Notes: a model not told the origin generated them from the sequence alone. A DNA stretch of 64,000 bases from DATKAS01 sp963773315 (GCA_963773315.1 CAVZAF010000007.1:124001-188000), one strand, 5' to 3'; counted from the stretch's first letter, positions 7,810 to 19,364 are shown. Made by a program: numbers and translations.

Positions 7810-8552
7810 TGGGCGTGTACCGCCACCTCCTGCGCTTCTACCCGAAGTCGGTGCGCGCCGACTTCGGCGAGGCGATGGAACAGGTGCACCGCGACCTGCG
7901 CGTGCACGGCGGCATGCGCGGACCGCGGCTGTTCTTGACAACAACGCGCGATCTCATTCGTTCCGCTCCCCGACTCCGAGTGGAGGAAGGCATGGCCACA
8001 CATCCTGGACGCACCCGCGCCGTCGTGACGATCCTCGCCGCCGCCGCGCTCGTCGGGCTCGTCGCTCTCGGTCCGCTGCTCGGGATCCCAGCACTCGTCG
8101 CGCTGGTGATCTACATGGCGCGACACGCCGACGATCTCGACGGCGCCAAGCACTCGCGGGCACTGTGGCTCGGCCTTCCGATCGCCGGCGGCGTCCTGTG
8201 CCTCGTTGGCCTCACCGTCGACACACTCGGTGCAGGCGATAGCCCGTGGTGGCCGCTCGCCGTCGGTCCCTCCATCATCGGCGGACCGATGCTCGTGATC
8301 GCGCTCGTGCTCAACGCGTGTCACGAGGTCGGCGTTCGCTTCGGCCACCGGCCCGAGCAAGTGCCCGGCCGGGTTCGGGCAGAGTCAGCCGGGATCGCGG
8401 CGGGGTTCCTGATGCTCGCCCTCGTGGTGATGGGCGAGGAGCGAGGCTGGGCGATCTTCATGATCACGGTCCTGTCGCTCATCACGCTCGCAGCGCTCGC
8501 GTGCTACGCCCTGCTGCTCCACCTCATGCGCCCGCGCCGCGCGACGGCGTGA
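7809..8552 (+). CDS. PadR-associated membrane protein
   Basis: A 247-residue polytopic membrane protein. The N-terminal 30 residues (YRHLLRFYPKSVRADFGEAM) match the cytoplasmic segment that precedes permease-like proteins encoded next to PadR regulators. After a soluble region come about five to six hydrophobic segments (about residues 70-100, 115-140, 150-172, 195-215 and 218-240). No transport or catalytic motif is visible. The one-base overlap with the PadR gene makes co-expression near certain. Its stop is one base from the stop of the convergent acyl-AMP ligase gene. Confidence 0.8.
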   Translation: MGVYRHLLRFYPKSVRADFGEAMEQVHRDLRVHGGMRGPRLFLTTTRDLIRSAPRLRVEEGMATHPGRTRAVVTILAAAALVGLVALGPLLGIPALVALVIYMARHADDLDGAKHSRALWLGLPIAGGVLCLVGLTVDTLGAGDSPWWPLAVGPSIIGGPMLVIALVLNACHEVGVRFGHRPEQVPGRVRAESAGIAAGFLMLALVVMGEERGWAIFMITVLSLITLAALACYALLLHLMRPRRATA

Positions 8553-8553
8553 G

Positions 8554-10218
8554 TCAGGCGAGCTGCAGGTCTTCGTCCAGATAGCGCTGCTTGCACAGGC
8601 TGCGCTGCAGCTTGCCGGACGATGTCTTCGGCATCGTGCCGGCCACCACGAGCATCACGTCGCGCGGCGGCACGCCTGCGACCTCGAGCACACGCTGATG
8701 CACCGCCTTGCGCACCGCTTCGACGTCGTCGGCACGCGTCTCGGCGACGACCACCACCGACTCCTTGCCCTTGTAGCCGTCCACGCCGAAGGCGATCACG
8801 TTGCCGGCCCGCACACCGTCCATCGTGCCGATCGCCCGCTCGATGTCCTCGGGGAAGAGGTTGCGGCCGCCGATGATGATCACGTCCTTGATGCGGCCAC
8901 AGAGCACCAGCTCGCCGTCGAGCGTGTACGCGAGGTCGCCGGTGCGCAGCCACCCGTCGCGGAAGAGCTCGGCCGTCGCGTCGGGGCGCTTGTAGTAACC
9001 GGGAGTGACCGACGTGCCCGAGATCTCGAGCTCGCCCACCTCGCGCTCGCCGAGCACTGCGCCGGTCTTCTGATCGCAGATGCGGATCTCGAGGCCGGGA
9101 ACGGGCTTGCCGAGCAGTGGCAGGCGCCGCGCACCGTCATCCTCCGCGTCGACCGGCTTCGCGATGTGCTCGGTCTCGAGCATGCGACGATCGACGACGT
9201 CGCAGATCATCCCGCGCATCGGCGGCGGAAACGTGCCCGCGATCGCCACCTCGGCCATCCCGAACGCGCAGAACTCCGCGCCCGGTCTGAACCCATGTGG
9301 CTCGGCCGCGGCGACGAACGCCTCGACCGCGTCGGGATCGATGGGCTCGGCACCGTTCAGCGCGATGCGCATCGACGAGAGGTCGAGCCCACTCATCCGC
9401 TTCAGCGCGCGCGTCGCGAGCACCCACGAGAAGTTCGGCCCCGCGGTCGCCGTGCCGCGGTAGGTCGAGATCCACTCCATCCACGCGCCGGGATGCGCGA
9501 GGAAGTCCTGCGGCGCTGCGAGCACGAGCCCCGCGCCGGTCGTCATCGGCGTCGTCATGCACCCGACGAGTCCCATGTCGTGGTACAGGGGAAGCCACGA
9601 CACCAGCACGTCCTCGTCGACGTCGAGGGATGTCGCCTCCTCGATCGCATCGAGGTTCGAGCAAAGCACGCGTTGCGGGAGCATCACGCCCTTCGGCTCG
9701 CTCGTCGACCCGCTCGTGAACTGCAAGATCGCGAGCCGCTCGAGGTCGTCCTCGATTCGCTCGAACGCGTCAGGCTTCGGCCGTCCCCGCCCAGGCATCA
9801 GGTCGGGCAGCAGCACCGAGGGCGGGTCACCCTCAGCCGGCTCGTAGAACGGAGCGAGGTCGGGATCGATGAGCAGCAGAGCGGCATCGGCGTTGCGGAT
9901 GCGCGTGCGGGTCTGCTCGACGAACTCCTCGAGCGATCCCATCCGCATCGGGAGCGGGAGCACCACGGCGCACGCACCCGAGATCCAGCAAGCCTGGATC
10001 GCAGTCACGAGCGGACGGCTGGTCGGGCCCAGGATCGCAACGTGGTCGCCGGGCTGGATGCCGCGCGCCTGCAGGCCGGCACCGACGACACGCGCGTCGT
10101 CGTGCAGCTGCGACCACGGCACGAGGACGCGATCGTCCTTCGAGATGAACGTCGCTCCGTGGCCCCGATCGGCGGCGCGCTCGATACGAGCGATCAGAGG
10201 AGTGGGCGCCACGGTCAT
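8554..10218 (-). CDS. fatty acyl-AMP ligase / acyl-CoA synthetase family protein
   Basis: A 554-residue adenylating enzyme of the ANL superfamily. It has the P-loop-like motif FTSGSTSEPKGVML (about residues 169-182), then YHDMGLVG, the A5-type GMAEVAIAG, the hinge TGDLAYTLDGELVLCGRIKD (given in part), and the catalytic C-terminal lysine region MPKTSSGKLQRS. The YHDMGLVG and WISTYRGTATAGPNF stretches are those of the fatty acyl-AMP ligase (FAAL) branch. FAALs activate long-chain fatty acids for transfer to acyl carrier or polyketide proteins; no such partner gene is in the window, so a plain acyl-CoA ligase remains possible. The gene is divergent from leuS. Confidence 0.87.
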   Translation of the reverse strand: MTVAPTPLIARIERAADRGHGATFISKDDRVLVPWSQLHDDARVVGAGLQARGIQPGDHVAILGPTSRPLVTAIQACWISGACAVVLPLPMRMGSLEEFVEQTRTRIRNADAALLLIDPDLAPFYEPAEGDPPSVLLPDLMPGRGRPKPDAFERIEDDLERLAILQFTSGSTSEPKGVMLPQRVLCSNLDAIEEATSLDVDEDVLVSWLPLYHDMGLVGCMTTPMTTGAGLVLAAPQDFLAHPGAWMEWISTYRGTATAGPNFSWVLATRALKRMSGLDLSSMRIALNGAEPIDPDAVEAFVAAAEPHGFRPGAEFCAFGMAEVAIAGTFPPPMRGMICDVVDRRMLETEHIAKPVDAEDDGARRLPLLGKPVPGLEIRICDQKTGAVLGEREVGELEISGTSVTPGYYKRPDATAELFRDGWLRTGDLAYTLDGELVLCGRIKDVIIIGGRNLFPEDIERAIGTMDGVRAGNVIAFGVDGYKGKESVVVVAETRADDVEAVRKAVHQRVLEVAGVPPRDVMLVVAGTMPKTSSGKLQRSLCKQRYLDEDLQLA

Positions 10219-10307
10219 AAGACTTGCGCACGGCAGGGCCGGTTACGAATCACTCCAGCCGAATCAAGCCCAGGGCCAGCAGGGGTCGGCCGGTATCCTC
10301 GGCCTTC

Positions 10308-13148
<2,841 letters not shown>

Positions 13149-13184
13149 CTGGTACCGTCCAATGACCGATTGGCGAAAGGCCGC

Positions 13185-13248
<64 letters not shown>

Positions 13249-13257
<9 letters not shown>

Positions 13258-13845
13258 CAGACGGCGTGCCTCCCCCGCGGCATGCTCGAGCTGGTCGCGA
13301 TAGGCGGCCCACCAGTCCTGCTCAGCAGGCGGAAGGTTGCTGTTGCCGGCCGAGAGGCCGGCCGCCCCGTCGATCAGCTCGCGGATGATGTCGGCGTGCC
13401 CTGCGTGGCGGTCGATGTCCGCGATGACGTGTACCAGGATCCGGTGCAACGTGACCTCGCGTCTCTCCTCCGGCCACCAGGAGACCGAACCGATCGCGTC
13501 GAGAGGCAGCGCGTCGATGGTGGCGTCGGCGTAGGTCCACGTCCGGCGGTACAACCCGACGATGTCGTCGCGCGACTCCTCGGGAGTCGCCCACATGTCT
13601 GCGTTGGGCTCGGCATCCTCGTCGAGCCACGGCATCGGTTCGTCGCTCGGCCTTCCGAAGACCTCGCCGAAGTAGCCGAGCTCGACTCCTGCGGCGTGCT
13701 TGACGAGTCCAAGCAGGTTCGTGCCCGTCGGGGTCATCGGCCGACGGATGTCGTACTCGGAAAGCCCTTCCAGCTTCCAGACGAGCGCTTCCCGCGCAAC
13801 CTGCAGGTAGCGATGGAGGTCTGCCTTCGGATCGGATGCCGCCAC
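13249..13845 (-). CDS. DinB family / DUF664 protein
   Basis: A 198-residue DinB-like four-helix-bundle protein of the type that includes mycothiol-dependent transferases and DUF664 proteins in actinobacteria. The metal-site pattern is visible as LVKHAAGVELGYFGEVFG (first His, about residues 47-64) and LVHVIADIDRHAGHADIIRELIDG (His pair, about 137-160). The enzyme class probably binds a divalent metal and a low-molecular-weight thiol; the exact reaction is unknown. Its stop codon and last two codons lie inside the acceptor arm of the tRNA-Ala gene on the other strand, a 9-base overlap. The start is GTG, with a CAGACT -10-like element 7 bases upstream. Confidence 0.84.
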
Positions 13846-13904
13846 GTCAGGCAGTCTGACCCGAGCGCGCCGCCCATCACAGAGGCTCCACTACCCTCAC
13901 CGCC

Positions 13905-14381
13905 GTGGGTCAGCCGATCGCCGTCACCGAGAAGCCATCGAGCCATCCCGGCATCGTCCGGTTCGAGACGAACCGCAGCTTCACCGGCATGGGACATGAG
14001 CACTTCGCTTCGCTCGCCGGGATCACCGGGCATCGTCCGACTGACGAGCTCGCACGCCGGCTGCTCGACACCGGCAAGGTCGACGGCGTGCACGTCTACA
14101 TGAACATGATCACGGTCGACGTCAAGAAGGGCTTCGAGCCCGACGGCCTCAAAGAGGTCATCGAGGGGCTCTACACCTACTGGCAGCCCGGCATGGTGCC
14201 GCCGTCGTTCGAGGACGTCGCCGCCGACGAGCCCGCGGCCGCCGCGCCTGCCGCGTCGAGCGGCGGTGCTGCCGCGGACGACGCGATGTCAGAGGCCGCG
14301 AAGAAGGTGCCTGCCGCGCTGCTCGAGCGCAGCCGGCTTGCTCGCGAGAAGGCAAAGGCAAAGGCCGCCGCCGGCGAGTAG
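13905..14381 (+). CDS. Nfu N-terminal-domain-like protein
   Basis: A 158-residue protein. Residues 1-95 (HPGIVRFETNRSFTGMGHEHF; then DGVHVYMNMITVDVKKGFEPDGLKEVIEGLY) resemble the N-terminal domain of Nfu/NifU scaffold proteins, which assists iron-sulfur cluster assembly. The CxxC cluster-binding domain of Nfu is absent. The remainder is an Ala-rich linker and a basic helical tail rich in Lys-Ala (LAREKAKAKAAAGE). The protein could therefore be an adaptor rather than a scaffold. The GTG start is supported by a TACCCT -10 seven bases before it. Assignment to Nfu_N is by eye and only moderately certain. Confidence 0.7.
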   Translation: MGQPIAVTEKPSSHPGIVRFETNRSFTGMGHEHFASLAGITGHRPTDELARRLLDTGKVDGVHVYMNMITVDVKKGFEPDGLKEVIEGLYTYWQPGMVPPSFEDVAADEPAAAAPAASSGGAAADDAMSEAAKKVPAALLERSRLAREKAKAKAAAGE

Positions 14382-14410
14382 CCGTCCCCTCGGGCGAGCG
14401 GGATCAGGGG

Positions 14411-14782
14411 TCAGGGCACGGAGAGCGGGTCGGCCCAGGCGACGCGTGGCACATCACTCCACAGGCGCTCGAGCTCGTAGTAGTGACGCGTCTCGTCGAG
14501 AAAGACGTGCACGACGAGGTCGCCGTAGTCGATGAGCACCCACGTGAGATCGTTGAGGCCCTCGACGCTCAGCGGCTTGGGCCCGCCGTCGCGCCCGAGC
14601 TCCTCCTCGACCGCGTCCGCGATCGTGCGCACCTGCCGGCTGTTCGCGCCGCTGACGATGACGAAGTAGTCGGTGATCGCGAGGACGCCACCTACGAAGA
14701 GCACCACCGGATCGTCGGCCTTCTTGTCCACCGCCGCTCGGGCCACGCGCTTGGCCCATTCCTCGACGGTGCTCTCGGTCAC
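14411..14782 (-). CDS. rsfS: ribosomal silencing factor RsfS
   Basis: A 123-residue protein of the RsfS/Iojap family, which binds ribosomal protein L14 (uL14) and blocks joining of the subunits when nutrients are short. The conserved core is complete: VLAITDYFVIVSGANSRQV (about residues 33-51), WVLIDYGDLVVHVFLDETRHYYELERLW (about 80-107, quoted as family hallmark in two parts: DYGDLVVHVF and RHYYELERLW). Length is normal. It is the last gene of a minus-strand operon after nadD and the LytR_C protein, with 4 bases between it and the latter; that order is common in actinobacteria. Confidence 0.95.
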   Translation of the reverse strand: MTESTVEEWAKRVARAAVDKKADDPVVLFVGGVLAITDYFVIVSGANSRQVRTIADAVEEELGRDGGPKPLSVEGLNDLTWVLIDYGDLVVHVFLDETRHYYELERLWSDVPRVAWADPLSVP

Positions 14783-14786
14783 CTTC

Positions 14787-16223
14787 TCAGCCAGTGGTGC
14801 TCGTCTCCTGAGTCGTCGTCGACGTCGAGGGCGTCGCGGCCTCGTGCTTCGCGACCTGCGCCTCGAAGTCCTTTCCCAGCACGACCGTGAGGTCGATGCC
14901 GTCGACGACCGTAGCGTCCTGGGCGACCGTTCCCACGCCGAGCGACTTCGCGACGAATTCGGCCGCTCCCTTGAAGCCAGGCGTCGCGTAGAGCACCTGG
15001 GTGCCCGACACCAGGCTGTCGTCGCTCGCGATGACGAGGTTCGCCTGGAGCAGCAGGATCAGGTCGGCTGCGGTGAGCATCGCCGCCGGGTCGCCGGTCG
15101 TGTTCACGAGGCGAACGCGGGCACTGTTCGTCGGCGGAGAGACCGCGCCGGGCATCGCCTCGGCGACAAGCAGGCGCATCGGGCCTTCGTCGGACGTGTA
15201 CGCCTCGGGCTCGCCCGGCAGGGCGTTCACGGGCAGCACCTGCACCTGGTACGCGCCGGCGGCCAGCGAGGCCATGAACTGCTCGACCGGCAAGGGCGGC
15301 GGCGCGACCTGCGCATCACCGGTCGGCACGGTGGTCGTGGTGGCCGGCGGAGGCGGGGTCGTCGCCGCGATCGAGGTGATCACTCCGTCCCACAGGCTCT
15401 GGTACCGCACCAAGCGTGCGGCCTCGGTCTCGTCGGCGGCGTGCGCGCCGAACGCGGTCGGCAAGTCAGCGGCGGTCAACGTCGCGGGCCCCGCGGGGAA
15501 GAGCACGTCGAGCCGCCCGTCAGGACCAGGTGTGCCGACAGGGTCGTCGAACGACACCGTCACGTTGCCTGCGACCACCTTCGGCCACGTCGACGCGTCG
15601 AGCACCGAGACCTGCTCGAGCCGCACGTCGAGCAGGCTCTCGACGGTCTGGCGCAGCAACGGAGCGCCGCCCGCCGCGAACGCGCTGCCGAGCGGGGCGT
15701 CACCGACTCCGGGCACGTTCACGTGCAGGAGCGTCGGCATGAGGATGAGGAAGCCGCCGCGCCCGCCTGGGCTGAGCGACGCGACCGCGATCGACTGAGG
15801 TGCACCCGCCGCGTCGAGGCTCACGAGCAGCTGCGCAGGAGTCGGCGGAAGCACGATGTCCGCCGCGCGACCTTCCCTCTTCACGAGGCGCCCTTCGCGG
15901 CTGTCCACGATGGTCTTCGCCGCGACGCCGCCCAGCGTGGGGATCGCAACCGCGATGAGCAGCATCACCATCCAGATCGCCGCGGTGCGCCACGGTCGCG
16001 TGTGGACGCGGTGCAGCTTGCGCCTCGGGCCGCGCGGCGGTGGCGACGACGGCGTCTCGATCGCGACTGGCGGGGGCGCGACAGGAGGCATGCCTGGCGA
16101 CGTGTTGCGGATCGTGTCGCGCGCACTGGGCTCTGTCGCGGCGGCGTCGGGTGCTTCGGTCTCGTCAGGGACGACGGTCACGTCGGCGACGGTCGTCGTG
16201 GCGGCCTCGGGATCGTCGATCAC
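14787..16223 (-). CDS. LCP-like membrane protein with LytR C-terminal domain
   Basis: A 478-residue membrane-anchored protein. A Pro-rich cytoplasmic tail (1-80) precedes one membrane helix (about residues 82-103). The middle (about 130-280) resembles the LytR-CpsA-Psr catalytic domain (FAAGGAPLLRQTVESLLDVR), but the usual Arg-Asp-Thr phosphate-binding stretch is replaced by MPTLLHVNVPG. A Pro/Thr linker leads to a LytR_C domain (VRLVNTTGDPAAML to GIDLTVVLGKDF). LCP enzymes transfer glycopolymers to peptidoglycan; this member may be non-catalytic. The GTG start overlaps the nadD stop by 4 bases; an ATG 14 codons earlier is possible but would overlap more. Confidence 0.8.
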   Translation of the reverse strand: MIDDPEAATTTVADVTVVPDETEAPDAAATEPSARDTIRNTSPGMPPVAPPPVAIETPSSPPPRGPRRKLHRVHTRPWRTAAIWMVMLLIAVAIPTLGGVAAKTIVDSREGRLVKREGRAADIVLPPTPAQLLVSLDAAGAPQSIAVASLSPGGRGGFLILMPTLLHVNVPGVGDAPLGSAFAAGGAPLLRQTVESLLDVRLEQVSVLDASTWPKVVAGNVTVSFDDPVGTPGPDGRLDVLFPAGPATLTAADLPTAFGAHAADETEAARLVRYQSLWDGVITSIAATTPPPPATTTTVPTGDAQVAPPPLPVEQFMASLAAGAYQVQVLPVNALPGEPEAYTSDEGPMRLLVAEAMPGAVSPPTNSARVRLVNTTGDPAAMLTAADLILLLQANLVIASDDSLVSGTQVLYATPGFKGAAEFVAKSLGVGTVAQDATVVDGIDLTVVLGKDFEAQVAKHEAATPSTSTTTQETSTTG

Positions 16224-16810
16224 GACTGCATCACGGTCGCGTAGAGCCCTCGCGTGCGGATGCACGTGATGACGTCGGGGGGCAAGAGGAAGTCGAGTGG
16301 CCGGCCGTCGGCGACGCGTGCCCTGAGGTCAGTGCTGGACACGTCGAGGCGCGGCACCTCTACACGCTCCCACCGCCAGCCGGGTGGTGGCTGCTCACCC
16401 TCGGCACCGGGGCGATCGACCACGACGACGGTGCACTGCTCGCGCACCTCGTCGACGCGCTCCCAAGTGGTCAGCCCACCCGCAGCGTCGCTGCCCACGA
16501 CGAGGAACAGCTCGGCTCCGGGGTGGGTTCGGCGAAGCTCCGCGAGGGTGTCGGCCGTGTACGAGGGCCCGCCCCGGTCGATCTCGAGCCGGCTCACCTC
16601 GAGCCCGGCGACCCCCCAGGCGGCCGCCTCGACCATCGCGAGACGGTCCTCGGCCGGGCTGACGGTGCGTTCACCGACCTTCTGCCAGGGCACGTTCGCG
16701 ACCACGAGGAGGACCCGGTCGAGCGCGAGGGCGTGGCGGACGTTGACCGCGGTCACCAAGTGGCCGACGTGCGGCGGATCGAAGGTCCCACCGAACACGC
16801 CCAGTCGCAC
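16220..16810 (-). CDS. nadD: nicotinate-nucleotide adenylyltransferase
   Basis: A 196-residue NadD, which makes deamido-NAD from nicotinate mononucleotide and ATP. The nucleotidyltransferase motif GGTFDPPHVGHL is at residues 6-17 and the second motif VSSTDLRARV is near 160. The GTG (VRLGVFGGTFDPPH) is chosen because NadD proteins begin just before the GGTFDP motif and a TAGCCT -10 lies 8 bases upstream; an ATG 28 codons earlier would cover the promoter. It heads an operon with the LytR_C protein and rsfS, using a GTGA overlap. Confidence 0.94.
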   Translation of the reverse strand: MRLGVFGGTFDPPHVGHLVTAVNVRHALALDRVLLVVANVPWQKVGERTVSPAEDRLAMVEAAAWGVAGLEVSRLEIDRGGPSYTADTLAELRRTHPGAELFLVVGSDAAGGLTTWERVDEVREQCTVVVVDRPGAEGEQPPPGWRWERVEVPRLDVSSTDLRARVADGRPLDFLLPPDVITCIRTRGLYATVMQS

Positions 16811-16882
16811 GGAGGCGAAGGCTATCGGCCCCTCCAACGGGGTAAATGTCCAGCGCGGGGTGGCCGATGACCGTGAAAGTGG

Positions 16883-16904
16883 GGCGTGTGGCATGTGACA
16901 CGCC
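16883..16904. promoter_or_regulatory. 22-bp inverted repeat before the sigma factor gene
   Basis: The arms GGCGTGT (16883-16889) and ACACGCC (16898-16904) are perfect complements separated by 8 bases. It lies in the 149-base gap between divergent nadD and the sigma-70 gene, 55 bases before the sigma factor ATG. An operator is the simplest reading; the binding protein is unknown. Confidence 0.45.
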
Positions 16905-16959
16905 TCGCGCGTAGTGGAAAGGGAATGACAAGCGGGTAATTCACGTTGCAGATTCCGCC

Positions 16960-17787
16960 ATGAGTGACGCTGTTGGTCTGTACCTCAATGAGATTGGTCA
17001 AGTCTCTCTCCTCAACGCAGAAGAGGAGCGGGAGCTTTCCCGCGCGATCGAGGCCGGTCGCGCCGCACAAGATCGAATCGACGCCGGCAACAACGACCCC
17101 GAGCTCGAAGGGCTCGTACGGGTGGCCCATGCCGCGAAGGATCGGTTCATCCGGGCGAACCTCCGTCTGGTCGTGAGCATCGCCCGCCGCTACCCCCTCC
17201 CCCCGGGCATGGATCTGCTCGACCTCGTGCAGGAGGGCAACTTGGGCCTCGAGCACGCGGTCGACAAGTTCGACTGGCGCCGGGGCTTCAAGTTCTCCAC
17301 CTACGCGACCTTCTGGATCCGCCAGGCGATCGGTCGGGCCCTCGACCAGAAGGCCAGCCTCGTCCGACTTCCCGGTGACCGTTCGGCGAGCCTCCGGGCC
17401 GCGCTCCGACAGGTGTCCGGCGACGGCGACGAGCTCGACGACGAGAACGCCCGCCTCCACCGTCTTTCGACGCCCGTGTCGCTCGACCGTTCGATCGGCG
17501 ACGACGGCGACAGCACTCTCGGCGACCTCGTCCCGAGCGACACGATCGGCCCCGAGCAGGCCGTGATCGCCGAGGCCGAGGGAGCCATGCTCGACGAGCT
17601 GCTCGGCACTCTCGACACACGCGCCCGTTACGCGGTCGAGCGGCGCTTCGGGCTCGTCGACGGTAGGAAGTGCAGCTATCGCGAGGTCGGCGAAGAGCTC
17701 GGTGTCACCGCCGAAGCCGCGCGGCGCCTCGTCAAGCGAGCAGTCACGGGTCTCCGTGACGACGCTGCTCGCATCCTCGCCGCCTGA
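16960..17787 (+). CDS. RNA polymerase sigma-70 family factor (group 2-like)
   Basis: A 275-residue sigma factor without region 1.1. Region 1.2 is DAVGLYLNEIGQVSLLNAEEE (in part, residues 3-20). Region 2 runs from about 60 to 130 (RLVVSIARRYPLPPGMDLLDL; FKFSTYATFWIRQAIGRAL), region 3 follows, and region 4 with its HTH closes the protein (CSYREVGEELGVTAEAARRL). This layout fits a primary-like group 2 factor rather than an ECF factor, so it probably directs a stress or growth-phase subset of promoters. The start is the only good ATG. A 22-bp inverted repeat lies upstream and a strong hairpin lies 21 bases past the stop. Confidence 0.92.
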   Translation: MSDAVGLYLNEIGQVSLLNAEEERELSRAIEAGRAAQDRIDAGNNDPELEGLVRVAHAAKDRFIRANLRLVVSIARRYPLPPGMDLLDLVQEGNLGLEHAVDKFDWRRGFKFSTYATFWIRQAIGRALDQKASLVRLPGDRSASLRAALRQVSGDGDELDDENARLHRLSTPVSLDRSIGDDGDSTLGDLVPSDTIGPEQAVIAEAEGAMLDELLGTLDTRARYAVERRFGLVDGRKCSYREVGEELGVTAEAARRLVKRAVTGLRDDAARILAA

Positions 17788-17808
17788 TTCCCCCGTCAGG
17801 CTGGCGTC

Positions 17809-17858
17809 ATGGCCCGCCTCCGAGCGCAGACCCCCCACGCGCTCGCGAGGCGGGCCAT
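17809..17858 (+). terminator. strong hairpin after the sigma factor gene
   Basis: Outer arms ATGGCCCGCCTC (17809-17820) and GAGGCGGGCCAT (17847-17858) pair perfectly. Inner arms CGAGCGC and GCGCTCG extend the stem to 19 bp with one bulged base and an 11-base loop. No U-tract follows, so this would be a GC-rich, tail-less terminator of the kind often proposed in actinobacteria. The rest of the 17788-18017 gap holds only another small GC hairpin (17944-17962) and CTTCGC-rich simple sequence. Confidence 0.55.
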
Positions 17859-18017
17859 CTCACGCCTGGTCGTCGTCGCCATCCTCGCTTCGCTTCGGCT
17901 GGCTCCTGCTCGCTTCGCTCGACAATGCGTGCTTCGCGCACCCGGCGGCGCATTGCGCCGCCCCAAGCTCCCGATACTGCGTTGCGCGACACCACCCTGA
18001 ACGGCCACGCTTGCTCC

Positions 18018-19364
18018 GTGCACTCTGAGCGCTGGTCGCCGTCGTCCTGGCGCGGGTTCCCGGCCGACCAACAGCCCGACTGGCCCGACGAGGGGGCGCT
18101 CGACCGAGCGCTGAAGCAGATCCACGGGTTCCCCCCGCTCGTCTTCGCAGGCGAGGCGCGGGGCCTCACCGAGGCCCTCGCCGACGTGGCCGCGGGTCGG
18201 GCCTTCCTGCTTCAAGCCGGTGACTGCGCTGAGTCGTTCGACGACTTCTCGGCGGTGAGCATCCGCGAGAAGCTGCGCGTCGTCCTCCAGATGGCGGTCG
18301 TGCTGACCTACTCCTCTGGGGTCCCGGTCGTGAAGGTGGGCCGCATCGCGGGCCAGTTCGCCAAGCCGAGGTCGGCACCCACCGAGCGCATCGACGACGT
18401 CGACCTGCCGTCGTTCCGCGGGCACATGGTCAACGACATCGCACCCACGGCCGCCGCGCGCACCCCCGACGCGGAGCGGCTCGTGCAGGCGTACCACCAG
18501 TCGGCGTCGACGCTGAACCTCGTACGAGCGTTCACCAAGGGCGGATTTGCCGACCTCTCTCGGGTCGCAGCATGGAACCAGGAGTTCGTCGCGTCGAGCC
18601 GTGAAGGCCAGCGGTACCAGTCGATCGCGTCAGAGATCGAGCGCGCGCTGCGCTTCATGGCCGCGTGTGGCATCGACCTCGCCCGCAGCCCCCAGCTCCA
18701 CGAGGTCGACTTCTACACGAGCCACGAGGCCCTCATCCTCGGCTACGAGGAGGCACTGACCCGCACCGACTCGCTCACGGGCGAGTGGTACGACTGCTCG
18801 GCGCACATGCTCTGGATCGGCGAGCGCACGCGGCGGCTCGACGGCGCGCACGTCGAGTTCCTGCGCGGCGTCGGCAACCCGATCGGCTGCAAGATCGGGC
18901 CGAGCGCGACTCCGAGCGAGGTGATCACGCTCTGCGACCGACTGAACCCCGACCGTGTGCCCGGGCGTCTCACCCTGATCACGCGCATGGGCGCGGCGAA
19001 CGCCGAAGAGCAGCTACGGCCGTTGCTGCGCGCGGTCACCGACGCAGAGCATCCGGTCGTGTGGACCTGCGACCCAATGCACGGCAACACGTTCACGAGC
19101 TCGTCCGGCCGCAAGACGCGGCACTTCGACGACGTGCTCGCGGAGATCAGCGCCTTCTTTCGGGCGCACGCCGCGGAGGGCACGTGGCCCGGCGGAGTGC
19201 ACGTCGAGCTGACCGGCGACGACGTCACCGAGTGCCTGGGCGGCGCCGAGGAGATCCTCGATCATCAGCTCGACGACCGATACGAGACGATGTGCGACCC
19301 GCGCCTGAACGCTCGCCAGTCGCTCGATCTCGCCTACCGCATCGCGGAGATGCTCAGGCGCTAA
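18018..19364 (+). CDS. aroG: class II 3-deoxy-7-phosphoheptulonate (DAHP) synthase
   Basis: A 448-residue class II (plant-type) DAHP synthase, the first enzyme of the shikimate pathway, joining phosphoenolpyruvate and erythrose 4-phosphate. Marks are the N-terminal SPSSWRGFPADQQPDWPDE region (in part), the metal-ligand Cys in LLQAGDCAESFDDFS (about residue 70), VVKVGRIAGQFAKPRS, and WTCDPMHGNT (about 349-358). The length agrees with the mycobacterial enzyme. The GTG start (VHSERWSPSSW) is chosen by homology of the first residues; no ATG lies in frame between it and 17925. It is convergent with the next gene, the stops overlapping by 4 bases. Confidence 0.94.
   Translation: MHSERWSPSSWRGFPADQQPDWPDEGALDRALKQIHGFPPLVFAGEARGLTEALADVAAGRAFLLQAGDCAESFDDFSAVSIREKLRVVLQMAVVLTYSSGVPVVKVGRIAGQFAKPRSAPTERIDDVDLPSFRGHMVNDIAPTAAARTPDAERLVQAYHQSASTLNLVRAFTKGGFADLSRVAAWNQEFVASSREGQRYQSIASEIERALRFMAACGIDLARSPQLHEVDFYTSHEALILGYEEALTRTDSLTGEWYDCSAHMLWIGERTRRLDGAHVEFLRGVGNPIGCKIGPSATPSEVITLCDRLNPDRVPGRLTLITRMGAANAEEQLRPLLRAVTDAEHPVVWTCDPMHGNTFTSSSGRKTRHFDDVLAEISAFFRAHAAEGTWPGGVHVELTGDDVTECLGGAEEILDHQLDDRYETMCDPRLNARQSLDLAYRIAEMLRR

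Noticed and set aside
17882..17962. CTTCGC-rich repeats and a GGCGGCG/CGCCGCC stem as a possible mobile or REP element
   Set aside because: Too short and irregular, and found only once; treated as intergenic simple sequence.
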